Numbered from the stretch's first letter, positions 1-9,965 are shown. The stretch: DNA of 64,000 nucleotides from an uncultured Sphingomonas sp. (GCF_934560975.1 NZ_CAKTFO010000017.1:1-64000); one strand, 5' to 3'. Program-made: numbers and translations. The notes: generated by a model from the letters alone, not told the origin.

Positions 1-5
1 GGCTT

Positions 6-917
6 ATGCTGCACGTCGTCCACCATCCCGGTTACGTCTCCCCTGCTGCGCCGGGCAGCAGCTTCCAGTTCGACAAATATGGTTTGGTGATGGAGGCGCT
101 GCGGGAAAGCGGCGCGCCGTTCATCCAGCATCAGCCCGAGCCCATGCCCCGCCGCTGGATCGAGGCGGTGCATGACCCCCTCTACGTCGAGGAAGTGCTG
201 TCGGTCGCCGTTCCGCCCGACAAGCAGCGTCGGATCGGCTTCTCCATTACCGAACAGACGGCGTCGAGGGCGCAGCTGGCGCCGGGCGGCACCTGGGCGG
301 CGGCCTTGCTGGCGCTGCGTCACGGCTATGCCGCCAATGCCGCGGGCGGCAGCCATCATGCGCTGGCCGATACGGGCGCGGGTTATTGCGTGTTCAACGA
401 CCTCGCCATCGCCGCCCATCGCCTGATCGCGGAGGGTCATGCCGGGCGCATCCTGATCCTCGATCTGGACGTGCATCAGGGCGATGGCACGGCGGCGCTA
501 ACCGCCGGGCGGGACGACATCTTCACCCTGTCCTTCCATGCCGAGCGCAACTTCCCCGCACGCAAGGCCCGTTCGACCCGCGACGTGCCGCTGCCGGACG
601 GGATGGAGGATGGCGCCTATCTGGCCTTGCTGGAGGAGGTGCTGCCGCCGGTCCTGGCCGGCTTTGCGCCCGACCTGATCCTTTACCAGGCGGGGGTCGA
701 TCCGCATCGGGACGATCGGCTGGGACGGCTGGCGCTCAGCGACGCGGGGCTGCGGGCGCGCGACCGGTTCGTGGCGCAGCAGGCACGGCAACGCGGCCTG
801 CCGCTCGCCAGCGCGCTGGGCGGCGGATATGGGCAGGATCGCATGGCGGTCGCGCGCCGCCACGCACGGTCGATGCTGACCCTTGCCGAGACCTATGCGG
901 ACACAGCCAGCGGGTAG
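6..917 (+). CDS. HDAC-fold deacetylase family protein
   Basis: Member of the arginase/deacetylase-fold superfamily (bacterial acetoin-utilisation/acetylpolyamine-type hydrolases); it should remove acyl groups from amines or lysines in a zinc-dependent reaction. The 303-residue protein has the family motifs in order: a His-His pair in GGSHH (H117, H118), YCVFND near 127-132, LDLDVHQGD near 152-160 (D155 and H157 as zinc ligands), YQAGVD near 228-232 (D232 as third ligand) and a late GGGYG. All catalytic positions look intact. The ATG is only 5 bases from the window edge, so upstream context is unseen. Its stop is followed closely by the CYTH-CHAD gene on the same strand. The substrate cannot be told from sequence; histone as substrate is unlikely. 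Confidence 0.9.
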   Translation: MLHVVHHPGYVSPAAPGSSFQFDKYGLVMEALRESGAPFIQHQPEPMPRRWIEAVHDPLYVEEVLSVAVPPDKQRRIGFSITEQTASRAQLAPGGTWAAALLALRHGYAANAAGGSHHALADTGAGYCVFNDLAIAAHRLIAEGHAGRILILDLDVHQGDGTAALTAGRDDIFTLSFHAERNFPARKARSTRDVPLPDGMEDGAYLALLEEVLPPVLAGFAPDLILYQAGVDPHRDDRLGRLALSDAGLRARDRFVAQQARQRGLPLASALGGGYGQDRMAVARRHARSMLTLAETYADTASG

Positions 918-996
918 CCGAGGCATGTTGCCGGGATCGTTCGCCCCGGTTGGCGATTGTCCCCGCATGGGCAGGATCGATGCGAACGTGCGCGAC

Positions 997-2454
997 ATGG
1001 CGGGTGATGAGATCGAGGTCGAGCTGAAACTCGAACTGGATTGCAACGCTGCCGCGCGCTTGGCCGACACCCCGGCGCTGGCGGGCCTTGCCTTTGAAGA
1101 CCGCGCGCAATCCGCCACCTATTACGACACGCCGGATCAGGATCTGCGGGCGGCGGGCGTGTCGCTGCGGGTGCGGCGTGTCGGTGCCGCGCATGTGCAG
1201 ACCATCAAGGCGGGCGGCACGGTCGCGGCCGGCCTGTTCGCCCGCCCGGAATGGGAACGCGACGTGGCGGGTCCGCAACCGGAGCTTGAGACCGCCTCCC
1301 CGATCCGCACGCTGGTGGAGGATGCCGTGCTGGAACGGATCGCCCCCGCCTTCACCGTCGCCGTCACACGGCGGCAATGGCTGGTGGAGCATGACGGCGC
1401 GACGCTGGAGCTGGTGGTCGACACGGGCACGGTAAGCGTGGGCGACCGCAGCACGCCGGTGTCGGAGATCGAGCTGGAGTTGAAGAGCGGGCCGCCCGCC
1501 GCGATCTTCGCCCTTGCCCGCGCGCTCGGCCGGGATGCGCGGTTACGTCTGGGTGTATTGACCAAGGCGGAACGCGGTTACCGGCTGATCGACGCCGCCG
1601 ACGCCCCCGCCATCAAGGCCGAGCGGCTGGACCTGAACCAGGATGCGACGGTGGCGGAGGCATTTGCCGCGATCGTCGGCACCTGCCTTCGCCAGTTCCG
1701 GCTGAACGAGGATGCGCTGCGGCGGGAGCCTACGACCGGCGCGATCCACCAGGCGCGCGTGGCGCTGCGGCGACTGCGCTCGGCTTTGTCCATCTTAAAG
1801 CCGATCGTCGGCGATGGCCGCTTTGCCCATCTGGCGGGCGAACTGCGCTGGCTGGCGGGAACGCTGGGCGCGGCGCGCGACCTAGACGTGCTGATCGACC
1901 GGGTGGATGGCGGCGCGACCGAGCCGTTGGTTGCAGCGCGCGAGGATGCCTATGCGACAGCGCTGGCAGCGTTGGATTCGCAACGCGCCCGCGACCTGAT
2001 GATCGACCTGGTCGAATGGACCGCGCTGGGCGACTGGCGGAGGCAGCCGGCCGATCCCGACCTGCCGGGGCAGCGGGCGGATCGCTTCGCCGCTCATGTG
2101 CTGCGACGCCTGCGCCGGCGCATCAAGCGGCGCGGCCGCGACCTTGCCCGGTTGGACGACGAAGAGCGTCACCGCGTACGGATCGAGGCCAAGAAGCTGC
2201 GCTACGCCACCGGCTTCTTCGAGATGCTGTTTCGGGGCAAGAAGGAGCGTCAGCGCCACAAGGCCTTCTTGAAGGCGCTGGAAACCTTGCAGGATCATCT
2301 CGGCATTCTGAACGACTTGGCGACCGCGCCGGCGTTGCTTGCCCGCTACGGGCTGGACGAGCAGGCCGCCGCCGCCGCCGGGCAGCGCAATGCGCTGCTA
2401 CGCGACGCCGCCAAGGCTCACCAGGCGCTGAAGAAGGCCAAGCGTTTCTGGTAA
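997..2454 (+). CDS. CYTH-CHAD domain protein (inorganic triphosphatase-like)
   Basis: Two-domain protein. The N-terminal ~200 residues form a CYTH (triphosphate tunnel) domain, opening with the ExExK-type signature (EIEVELKLEL) and carrying YYDTPDQDLR and a later ELELK strand. The remaining ~280 residues are a CHAD domain rich in His and Arg helices (for example HQARVALRRLRS and HRVRIEAKKLRY), which bind polyphosphate or phosphate groups. Families of this layout, such as E. coli YgiF, hydrolyse inorganic triphosphate. I chose the ATG at 997 because the CYTH signature normally lies at the very N-terminus; an in-frame ATG at 967 is possible, and neither has a strong ribosome site. The gene converges on the S9 peptidase, with only 80 bases between the stops. 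Confidence 0.85.
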   Translation: MAGDEIEVELKLELDCNAAARLADTPALAGLAFEDRAQSATYYDTPDQDLRAAGVSLRVRRVGAAHVQTIKAGGTVAAGLFARPEWERDVAGPQPELETASPIRTLVEDAVLERIAPAFTVAVTRRQWLVEHDGATLELVVDTGTVSVGDRSTPVSEIELELKSGPPAAIFALARALGRDARLRLGVLTKAERGYRLIDAADAPAIKAERLDLNQDATVAEAFAAIVGTCLRQFRLNEDALRREPTTGAIHQARVALRRLRSALSILKPIVGDGRFAHLAGELRWLAGTLGAARDLDVLIDRVDGGATEPLVAAREDAYATALAALDSQRARDLMIDLVEWTALGDWRRQPADPDLPGQRADRFAAHVLRRLRRRIKRRGRDLARLDDEERHRVRIEAKKLRYATGFFEMLFRGKKERQRHKAFLKALETLQDHLGILNDLATAPALLARYGLDEQAAAAAGQRNALLRDAAKAHQALKKAKRFW

Positions 2455-2534
2455 CGCCGCAGCGGGCATGACCCGGCAGCACCCAGGGCAGGTATCATGG
2501 CGGGAACGAACGCGGGAGGTCGCCGGCCCCGCCC

Positions 2535-4670
2535 TCAACCGTCCGTGCCGACCGCCGCCTCGCCCGCTTGCGGCGCATCCTTCAGGTAATGGGCCAGCCA
2601 GGCGCCGACCTCCTTGTAGAATTGGCGGCTGTCCTCCGGCTTGGTGATCCAGTGCCAGGCATCCGGCCACACCAGCAGCCGGCTGGGCACTTTCTGGCGC
2701 TGGGCGATGGACCAGGCTTCCAGCGTGTTGCCGAGCGGCACGCGATAGTCGCGCTCCCCGATCGAAAACAGGATCGGCGTCTTCCACTTGTCGGCATGGG
2801 CGATCGGGCTCTGGTCGCGCCAGATCGGGTTGGAACGGTCCCAGGGCGGCCCGCCATTGGTGACCTCGCGCCCATAGTTGAAGTCGCTTTCGCCCCATTG
2901 CGTCGTCAGGTCGACCTCGCCCGCATGACTGACCATGCAGCGATAGCGCGTGGTCGTCCCTTCCAGCCAGTTGGTGAGGTGCCCGCCATAGCTGGCCCCG
3001 CCCGCGCACATCCGGCTGCCGTCGATGAACGAATAGCGTTTCAGCGCCTCGTCCACCGCCTGCTCGATCTCGTCGGCGGGGGTCTTCAGCGGATCATGCT
3101 TGATCTCGCGCGCGAACGCCTCACCAAAGGTGGTCGAGCCGGTGTAGTCGGTCATCAGCAGCACATATCCTGCCGCCGCCAGCAGGTGGTAATTCCAGCG
3201 CAGCCCGATCTGGTCCGAATTGTAGCTGGCGGCACCGCCATGGATAAACACGAACAGGGGGTATTTCTTTGCCGGATCGAAGTTGGGCGGCGTCACGATC
3301 ATGTTGTGGATGTTGCGTCCGGCCGTGCTCTTGAACCAGAAATGCTGGAGCGGCGCCCAGTCGATCGCGGCGGCGGTCGCGACGTTGACCTGCGTCAGAT
3401 TGCGATGGTGACCATTCGTCGGATCGATCCGCACAACCTCGGCCGGGTTCACCGCGCTGCCATATTCCGCGACCAGTTCCAGCGCCTTGGTCTTCGCCGG
3501 GATGGACAGGCTGGTATAGCCGCCGACCGGTTGTGCTGCGACGCGCACCGGCCTGCCGCCCGAAAGCGCGACGCGATACAGGTTGCCGCGCCCTTCCTCC
3601 GGCACCAGCAGATAGGCGGCCCGGCTGTCGGGCGTGGGCGCGAAGCCGGTCAGCAATCCGTCGAAGCCGGGGGTGACGGCCCGCGCCGCGCCGCCCTGCG
3701 GCCAGGCAACCCGCGTCAGCCGCGCCAGATCATAAACGGCATCGCTTTGCGGCGTATAGGCGAACAGCAGGCTCTTGCCGTCGGCGGTGAAGACAGGATC
3801 GTTGAACTCGCCCGACGTCGGCGTCACCAGCCGCGGCTCGCCGCCGTCCGCCGGCATCCGGTAGAGGTTGAAGCCGACATTGGCGAAGGCCGCGTTCCAG
3901 CGGTCGACGGTGGCGACGAACACCACCTCCCTGCCGTCCGGGCTCCAGATCGGGGAGAGCGACATGCCGCCCTCGCCGACATTGCCGCCGCCGAAGCCGG
4001 GGCTGTGGGCGAGCATGGTAGGTGACAGGATGTCGCGCGCCGTGGCACCTTCCGTCAGCGGCTGCACCATGATGGCGGGTCGCTTCTCGTCCAGCCACTG
4101 GTTCCAATAGCGGATGGGGAAATGCTGGTAGACGCGCAGGTTGAACGTGCGGGCCTTGCGCGCGGCTTCCGCCTTGCGGTTGGCGGCATCGTCCAGCGCG
4201 CCGGGATAGACGGCGGTTTCAAACAGGATCGCCTGCCCGTCCGGCCGCCATTGCGGGCGCGCCGCGCCGGTGGAGACGTTGGTCACGCGACGCGCCTCGC
4301 CCCCGCCCGCCACGTCGAGGATGTAGATCTGCGCCTGATCGTCGCCTTCGCGCTTGGCGGCAAAGGCGATGCGGCGGCTGTCCGGCGACCAGACCGGATC
4401 GTTCTCGCCGCCGCGCGTGCTGGTCAACCGGCGCGGCGCGGTGGAGCCGTCGGCGGAAACCAGCCACAGGTCGCTGACCGCCTTGTCCGCTTCGTAGGAG
4501 GGTTCGGTCAGGGCATAGGCGACCCACTTGCCGTCCGGGCTGGCAAAGGGTGCCCCGACCCGCTTCATCATCCACAGCGTCTCGTGGGTCAGCACCTGCT
4601 TGGGCGCGGGCTGCGCGGTTGCGGCTGTTGCGGCGAGGGCCAGCGCGATGCACGCCACGATCTGCTTCAA
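2535..4670 (-). CDS. Exported S9 family prolyl oligopeptidase/acylaminoacyl peptidase
   Basis: Serine peptidase of the prolyl-oligopeptidase family, probably periplasmic, degrading short peptides. The N-terminus is a Sec signal peptide ending near ATAATAQ. A beta-propeller of PDG-type repeats fills roughly residues 40-420, and an alpha/beta-hydrolase domain follows. The catalytic triad is visible: Ser560 in GGASYGG, Asp641 in GERDYR and His673 in DAWHWI. I chose the TTG at 4670 because a perfect GGAGGAG lies six bases upstream and the signal peptide begins there; longer readings up to 4796 add residues unlike a signal sequence. It is divergent from the amidohydrolase gene, another exported propeller protein, across about 210 bases. 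Confidence 0.9.
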   Translation of the reverse strand: MKQIVACIALALAATAATAQPAPKQVLTHETLWMMKRVGAPFASPDGKWVAYALTEPSYEADKAVSDLWLVSADGSTAPRRLTSTRGGENDPVWSPDSRRIAFAAKREGDDQAQIYILDVAGGGEARRVTNVSTGAARPQWRPDGQAILFETAVYPGALDDAANRKAEAARKARTFNLRVYQHFPIRYWNQWLDEKRPAIMVQPLTEGATARDILSPTMLAHSPGFGGGNVGEGGMSLSPIWSPDGREVVFVATVDRWNAAFANVGFNLYRMPADGGEPRLVTPTSGEFNDPVFTADGKSLLFAYTPQSDAVYDLARLTRVAWPQGGAARAVTPGFDGLLTGFAPTPDSRAAYLLVPEEGRGNLYRVALSGGRPVRVAAQPVGGYTSLSIPAKTKALELVAEYGSAVNPAEVVRIDPTNGHHRNLTQVNVATAAAIDWAPLQHFWFKSTAGRNIHNMIVTPPNFDPAKKYPLFVFIHGGAASYNSDQIGLRWNYHLLAAAGYVLLMTDYTGSTTFGEAFAREIKHDPLKTPADEIEQAVDEALKRYSFIDGSRMCAGGASYGGHLTNWLEGTTTRYRCMVSHAGEVDLTTQWGESDFNYGREVTNGGPPWDRSNPIWRDQSPIAHADKWKTPILFSIGERDYRVPLGNTLEAWSIAQRQKVPSRLLVWPDAWHWITKPEDSRQFYKEVGAWLAHYLKDAPQAGEAAVGTDG

Positions 4671-4712
4671 ACCCGGTCTCCTCCATGTGGAGCCGTGTCG
4701 TACCAACTGACG

Positions 4713-4800
4713 CCGCCATGACAACGCCCGATGATCGCCCGCCGGTCGACCGTCACCGTTCGACCTTATCCTCCGACACAGCGCCCGCCATGACAACGCC
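4713..4800. repeat. 16-bp direct repeat in a divergent promoter region
   Basis: The 16-base word CCGCCATGACAACGCC occurs exactly twice, at 4713-4728 and 4785-4800, within the 212-base spacer between the divergent S9 peptidase and amidohydrolase genes. Centre spacing is 72 bases, close to seven helical turns. It could be a paired regulator site or a small duplication. No other feature is seen in this spacer. Confidence 0.5.
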
Positions 4801-4882
4801 GCACGATGCCGCCGATCATTTTCGCGCGTGACGGTCGCTTCGGATCGGCTAGGTTCGCGGGCGAAAAAGGGGAACCAGCATC

Positions 4883-7800
4883 TTGAACCGTCCTACGCTT
4901 ACCGCGATCGCCCTCTGCCTGTGCGCGCAACAGCTCCTGGCGCAAGGCACACCGCCCGGTCCGCAGCCGGTTCAAGCAAGCCAGGCGCCGGAGGACAAGG
5001 TCACCGCGCCGATCCCCGACCCGACCGGCCCGTTGCCGCCACCCGCGCCGGCCACGGCCGCCAGCGCCGCCCCTTCCCCGGCCGCGAAGCCCGCCGCGTG
5101 GGACGTCAACCGGCCGCAGGGGCTCCGCACGCGCGAGGTGCCGATCCGGGTGGATGAAGGCAGCTGGATGAACGTGGACGTGTCGCCGGACGGGCGCCTG
5201 ATCGCGTTCGACCTGCTGGGCGACATCTATACGATGCCGATCGCGGGCGGCACCCCGACCCGCATCGCCGAGGGGCTGGCCTTTGAGCATCAGCCGCGCT
5301 TCTCGCCCGATGGCCGTCGTATCGCCTTCACCTCCGACCGGGGTGGCGGCGACAATATCTGGGTGATGAACCTCGACGGCAGCAGCAAAAGCCAGGTGAC
5401 CAAGGAGGATTTCCGCCTCCTCAACCAGCCGAGCTGGAGCCCCGACGGGCGCTTCATCGCCGCCAAGAAGCATTTCACCACCGGCCGCTCGCTCGGCACG
5501 GGCGAGGTGTGGCTGTACCATGTCTCGGGCGGCGGCGGCGTGCAGCTGGTCAAGCGCGCCAGCGAGGAGCTGCAGAAGGAACTGGGCGAGCCGATCTACG
5601 CGCCCGACGGCAAGAGCATCTTCTACACGCGCAACATCTCGCCGGGTCCGATCTTTGAATATGCGCAGAATTCGCGCACCGACCTGTTCGACATCGAACG
5701 CTACGACATCGACAGCGGCGAGGTGACCACCGCCGTCTCCGGCGTCGGCGGATCGGTGCGGCCGACCCCGTCCCGCGACGGCAAGCGCATCGCCTTTGTC
5801 CGACGCGAGAACAATATCACCAAATTGTGGGTCAAAGATCTTGCCACCGGCGTCGAGCGGATGGTCTATGGCCCGCTCGACCGCGATGTGCAGGAAACAT
5901 GGGCGGTGACGGGGGTCTATCCCAACATGGCCTGGACGCCCGACGATGCGGCCATCGTCTTCTGGGCGGGCGGCAAGCTGCGCCGTGTGTCCGCCGATGG
6001 CGGGGCCGCGGCGGTGATCCCGTTCCGGGTCGACGACACCCGCGTGATCGTCGATGCCGTGCATCCGCAGGTGGAGGTGGCGCCCGCTCGCTTCGCCACG
6101 CGCATGCCGCGCTGGGCAAGCGTCTCGCCCGACGGACGCACGGTGGTGTTCGAGACGCTCGGCAAATTGTGGACCAAACCGGTCGCGGGCGGCGCACCCC
6201 GCCGCCTGACACGCGGTGGCGAGGAGCTTGAACTGTTCCCCAGCTGGTCGCGCGACGGGCGCCAGATCGTGTTCGTCGGCTGGACCGACGCCGGGCTGGG
6301 CCAGATCCGCACGGTCGCGGCAAGTGGCGGCGCACCGCGCACCGTCACCACGGTCGCCGGCCATTACAGCCGCCCGCGCTTCTCGCCCGACGGGAAGATC
6401 ATCGCGTTTGAACAGAGCCAGGGTGGCGAACTGACCGCCGCGCGCGGCAATCCCGGCGCAGGCGTGTATCGCGTCGCGGCGAGCGGCGGCGCACCGGTGC
6501 GGATCAGCACCGACGCGGCCGCGCCCCAGTTCGGCGCGGCCGGCGACCGCGTGTTCCTGATGACCAACGACAAGGGCAAGCGCCAGCTGGTCAGCACCGA
6601 CCTGAACGGGCAGGAGCGGCGCGTCCACGCCGCCGGCGAGCTGGTCAACGATTTCCAGGTGTCGCCCGCCGGCGATTATGTCGCCTTCCGCCAGAGCTAC
6701 GAAGCCTATGTGATGCCGCTGATGCCCGGCAAGCAGGCAGTGGAAACGGACAGCAAGGCGGGGCCGCTGCCCGTTACCCGCGTCAGTGGCGACGGCGCGG
6801 ACTTCATCAACTGGTCCAATGACGGACGGCGGATCCACTGGAGCGCCGGCCCGGTGCTCTACACCGCCGAGACGGCGTCCCTGTTCCGCACCGCGCCGGC
6901 GGGTGCTGACGCCCCCACCTTCCCGGCGCCGCGCACGGGCGTGTCGCTGTCGATGGACGTGGCGGCCGCCAAGCCGACCGGCACCGTCGCGCTGACCGGC
7001 GGGCGGGTCGTCACCATGGCAAAGGCTGATGGCGGGGTAGTGGACGATGCCACCATCCTGATCCGGGGCGACCGCATCGTCGCAGTCGGCCCGCGCGCCG
7101 CCGTCACCATACCGGCCGGCGCCACGCGGGTGGACGTCACCGGCAAGACGATCATTCCCGGCCTGGTCGATGCCCACGCCCATGGGCCGCAGGGCGAGGA
7201 TGAACTGGTGCCGCAACAGAACTGGTCGGCGATGGTCAACCTCGCCTTCGGCACCACCACCATCCACGACCCCTCGGCCCGCTCGGCTGAGATCTTTCCG
7301 GCCGCCGAGATGCAGCGCGCCGGGCTGGTGCTGGCGCCGCGCACCTTCTCCACCGGCGAGGTTATCTACGGGGCCAGGGCGCCGGACGTCTATGCGCGGA
7401 TCGACAGCTATGACGATGCGCTGGCGGTAGTCCGCCGGCTGAAGGCGCAGGGCGCGCGCAGCGTCAAGAATTACAACCAGCCGCGCCGCGAACAGCGCCA
7501 GATGGTGGTCGCCGCCGCCCAGGCCGAGAATATGGAGGTGGTGCCGGAGGGCGGATCGCTCTTCACGCTCGACATGTCGCTGGTGCAGGACGGCAATTCC
7601 ACGGTCGAGCACAATGTGCCGCTGGAGCATTTCTACGCCGATGTGGTGAACCTGTGGTCGCAGACCACCGTGGGCTACACGCCGACCCTGGTGGTCGCCT
7701 ATGGCGGGCCGGCGGGCGATCCCTACTGGCGCGCGCATACCGACGTGTGGCGCCATCCCCTACTCACCCGCCATGCGCCGCCGGCCCTGCTCGCCGCGCA

Positions 7801-8284
7801 GAATGCCCGGCGGGAGATCGCGCCGGAGGAGGATTATGCCGATGCCGTGACCGCGCGCGAGGCGAAGAAGCTGGCCGACAAGGGCATTCCCGTCGCGATC
7901 GGCGCGCACGGGCAGCAGCCGGGCCTCGGCGCGCATTGGGAATTGTGGAGCTTCGTGCGTGGCGGCTTCACGCCGATGGAGGCGTTGCGCGCCGGCACGA
8001 TCGCGGCCGCCACCTCGCTCGGCTATGCCAAGGACGTGGGTTCGCTCGAACCGGGCAAGCTCGCCGATCTGGTCGTGCTGAATGCCGATCCCACCGCCGA
8101 CATCCGCAACAGCGACAAGGTGGCGCAGGTGATGCTCGGCGGGCGGCTGTTCGATGCGGCCACGCTGAACGAGGTGGCGACCGGCACGCGCAAGCGGCAG
8201 GCTTATTGGTGGGAAGGCGCTACCGGCGGCGGCAGCACCGGCGTGCGGCTGACCACCGGCCATGGCCACGGCGACGTCGACTGA
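4883..8284 (+). CDS. Exported amidohydrolase with N-terminal TolB-like beta-propellers
   Basis: Very large (1133 residues) secreted hydrolase. After a short signal peptide and a Pro/Ala-rich linker (residues ~25-75) come many TolB/WD40-like blades marked by SPDG and PDGRRIAF-type motifs to about residue 690, then a metal-dependent amidohydrolase domain. The latter shows the HAH metal motif around residue 765, a NYNQP segment with a preceding lysine, a VEHN histidine, an IGAHGQ histidine and the C-terminal GKLADLVVL motif. Known relatives act on peptides or cyclic amides in the periplasm; the substrate here is not predictable. The start is a TTG with an AAAAGGGG ribosome site about ten bases upstream. 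The neighbouring S9 peptidase is divergent and also exported, which suggests shared peptide scavenging. Confidence 0.88.
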   Translation: MNRPTLTAIALCLCAQQLLAQGTPPGPQPVQASQAPEDKVTAPIPDPTGPLPPPAPATAASAAPSPAAKPAAWDVNRPQGLRTREVPIRVDEGSWMNVDVSPDGRLIAFDLLGDIYTMPIAGGTPTRIAEGLAFEHQPRFSPDGRRIAFTSDRGGGDNIWVMNLDGSSKSQVTKEDFRLLNQPSWSPDGRFIAAKKHFTTGRSLGTGEVWLYHVSGGGGVQLVKRASEELQKELGEPIYAPDGKSIFYTRNISPGPIFEYAQNSRTDLFDIERYDIDSGEVTTAVSGVGGSVRPTPSRDGKRIAFVRRENNITKLWVKDLATGVERMVYGPLDRDVQETWAVTGVYPNMAWTPDDAAIVFWAGGKLRRVSADGGAAAVIPFRVDDTRVIVDAVHPQVEVAPARFATRMPRWASVSPDGRTVVFETLGKLWTKPVAGGAPRRLTRGGEELELFPSWSRDGRQIVFVGWTDAGLGQIRTVAASGGAPRTVTTVAGHYSRPRFSPDGKIIAFEQSQGGELTAARGNPGAGVYRVAASGGAPVRISTDAAAPQFGAAGDRVFLMTNDKGKRQLVSTDLNGQERRVHAAGELVNDFQVSPAGDYVAFRQSYEAYVMPLMPGKQAVETDSKAGPLPVTRVSGDGADFINWSNDGRRIHWSAGPVLYTAETASLFRTAPAGADAPTFPAPRTGVSLSMDVAAAKPTGTVALTGGRVVTMAKADGGVVDDATILIRGDRIVAVGPRAAVTIPAGATRVDVTGKTIIPGLVDAHAHGPQGEDELVPQQNWSAMVNLAFGTTTIHDPSARSAEIFPAAEMQRAGLVLAPRTFSTGEVIYGARAPDVYARIDSYDDALAVVRRLKAQGARSVKNYNQPRREQRQMVVAAAQAENMEVVPEGGSLFTLDMSLVQDGNSTVEHNVPLEHFYADVVNLWSQTTVGYTPTLVVAYGGPAGDPYWRAHTDVWRHPLLTRHAPPALLAAQNARREIAPEEDYADAVTAREAKKLADKGIPVAIGAHGQQPGLGAHWELWSFVRGGFTPMEALRAGTIAAATSLGYAKDVGSLEPGKLADLVVLNADPTADIRNSDKVAQVMLGGRLFDAATLNEVATGTRKRQAYWWEGATGGGSTGVRLTTGHGHGDVD

Positions 8285-8373
8285 ACGATCCGGCCGCCGG
8301 ATGGTGACTGCGCCCTTTCCGTTTCCCGCCGTCCGGCGTCGAAACGGGAAGGGCGCACAACCGTTGTCGGGCG

Positions 8374-9459
8374 ATGAGCGTCGCCGCCCCCGACCCCGCC
8401 TCGCCCCGTATCTGGCTGCCGCGCCGGCTGCTGCTGACGCGTTCGGCGCGGGAGTGGGCGCACGGGCGCGGCATTGCGGAGCGGGCCGCCGCGCGGGGCG
8501 TGGAGGTGCGGGAGCTGCCGGGCGACAGGCTTGCGCTTGATCTGGGCGACGATCCCAAACGGGCCTATGCCGAGGCCAAGGCGACGCTGGCGGTAGTGGT
8601 GGCGCCGCCCTCCAAGCGCAAGCTGCAGCCGATCGCGCCCAGCGCCGACTGGCGTGTCGACCTGGCGGAGGGCTGCCCGGCGCATTGCGGCTATTGCTAT
8701 CTCGCCGGATCGCTCAAGGGGCCGCCGATCACGCGGGTCTATGCCAATCTTGAGGAAATCATCGCCGGCCTGCCCGCTTATCTCGGCCAGGGCACGATCA
8801 CCTCGCGCAGCCGGACGCGGCAACACGAAGGCACGACGTTTGAGGCATCCTGCTACACCGACCCACTCGCCTTGGAGCCGCTGACGGGATCGCTCTCCGC
8901 CCTGATTGCCTGGTTCGGCCAGTGGCAGGCCGATGCCCAGCTGCGCTTCACCACCAAGTTCGCGGACGTGGCGCCGTTGCTCCCGCTCGACCATGGCGGG
9001 CGGACGCGGATGCGGGCATCGATCAACCCCCGTGGCTTTGCCCGCTTTGAAGGCGGCACGTCTCCAGTGGCAGCGCGCCTGGCCGCGCTGCGGCGGATGG
9101 CGGATGCCGGCTATCCCATCGGGCTGACGATTGCGCCGATCATCGCGGCCGAGGGCTGGGAGACCGCCTATGGCGAACTGATCGAGCAGGCCGCCACGGC
9201 GCTGGCGGGGGCGGACGATCCCGACCTCACCGTCGAACTCATCACCCACCGCTTCAACCCCGGCTCCAAAATGGTGCTGGAAAGCTGGTATCCTGGCTCC
9301 GATCTCGACATGACCGACCTCAATCGCACCACCAAGCGGACCAAGTTCGGTAGCGAGAAACAGGTCTACGACGCCGACACGATGCGCCGCCTGCGGACCT
9401 TCTTCGAGGGGCGCATCGCGGAGCGGCTGCCGGCCGCCCGGATCCTGTATTGGACATGA
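8374..9459 (+). CDS. SPL-family radical SAM protein (spore photoproduct lyase-like), copy 1
   Basis: Radical SAM enzyme of the spore-photoproduct-lyase family (361 residues). The [4Fe-4S] motif CPAHCGYCY (CxxxCxxC) lies near residues 104-112. Downstream are family blocks FEASCYTDPLALE, FTTKF, RASINP and the C-terminal EKQVYD. Spore photoproduct lyase repairs UV thymine dimers in Bacillus spores, but homologues in non-sporulating bacteria have unproven roles. The gene follows the amidohydrolase by 89 bases and overlaps the next gene by 4 bases (ATGA), so translation is probably coupled to the phosphoesterase. A second, divergent family member lies at 11280-12344. Function as a photoproduct lyase is inferred from the family only. 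Confidence 0.85.
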   Translation: MSVAAPDPASPRIWLPRRLLLTRSAREWAHGRGIAERAAARGVEVRELPGDRLALDLGDDPKRAYAEAKATLAVVVAPPSKRKLQPIAPSADWRVDLAEGCPAHCGYCYLAGSLKGPPITRVYANLEEIIAGLPAYLGQGTITSRSRTRQHEGTTFEASCYTDPLALEPLTGSLSALIAWFGQWQADAQLRFTTKFADVAPLLPLDHGGRTRMRASINPRGFARFEGGTSPVAARLAALRRMADAGYPIGLTIAPIIAAEGWETAYGELIEQAATALAGADDPDLTVELITHRFNPGSKMVLESWYPGSDLDMTDLNRTTKRTKFGSEKQVYDADTMRRLRTFFEGRIAERLPAARILYWT

Positions 9460-9965
9460 CGATCCTGTTCACGTCCGACACGCATTTCGGGGATCATCGC
9501 ACCCTAAACATCTGGAAGCGTCCGTTCGCCGACGCGGCGGAGATGGACGCGCTGATGATCGAGCGCTGGAATGCGGCCGTCGCACAAGAGGATGAGGTGT
9601 GGCACCTCGGCGACTTCGCCCGCCGCCCCGACGACGTTCCAGCCCTCTTGTCGCGGCTGAACGGGACCAAGCACCTGGTGCGCGGCAACAACGATCCGGC
9701 GGCGACACTCGCCGCGTCGGGGTGGGCCAGCGTGCACGATTATGTGGAACTCACCGTGGACGGGCGGGCGCTGGTGCTGTGCCATTATGCCTTTCGCGCA
9801 TGGAACGGGCAGCATCGCGGCGCACTCAACCTCCATGGCCACAGCCATGGCCGGTTGAAGGCTCTGCCCCGCCAGTTCGACGTCGGCGTGGATGTCCATG
9901 CCTTTACCCCGGTCACGCTCGACCAGCTGACCACCAGACCAAAAGGAGCTTCCCGTGGCGGATGA
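9456..9965 (+). CDS. Metallophosphoesterase
   Basis: Small calcineurin-type phosphoesterase (169 residues) with the complete metal-binding set: SDTHFGD near the N-terminus, HLGDFAR, RGNND, CHYAF and LHGHSHG. It belongs to the compact bacterial group of uncharacterised phosphoesterases; the substrate is unknown. The ATG at 9456 overlaps the stop of the SPL-family gene by 4 bases. An in-frame TTG two codons earlier is the only alternative. Its 3' end overlaps the start of the ABC1 kinase gene, so three genes form one transcription unit. Confidence 0.88.
   Translation: MTILFTSDTHFGDHRTLNIWKRPFADAAEMDALMIERWNAAVAQEDEVWHLGDFARRPDDVPALLSRLNGTKHLVRGNNDPAATLAASGWASVHDYVELTVDGRALVLCHYAFRAWNGQHRGALNLHGHSHGRLKALPRQFDVGVDVHAFTPVTLDQLTTRPKGASRGG

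Noticed and set aside
4766..7756. A 996-codon open frame opposite the amidohydrolase gene
   Set aside because: It is an antisense shadow of a GC-rich gene: low-complexity Arg/Gly/His composition, no domain, and the plus strand has clear catalytic motifs.
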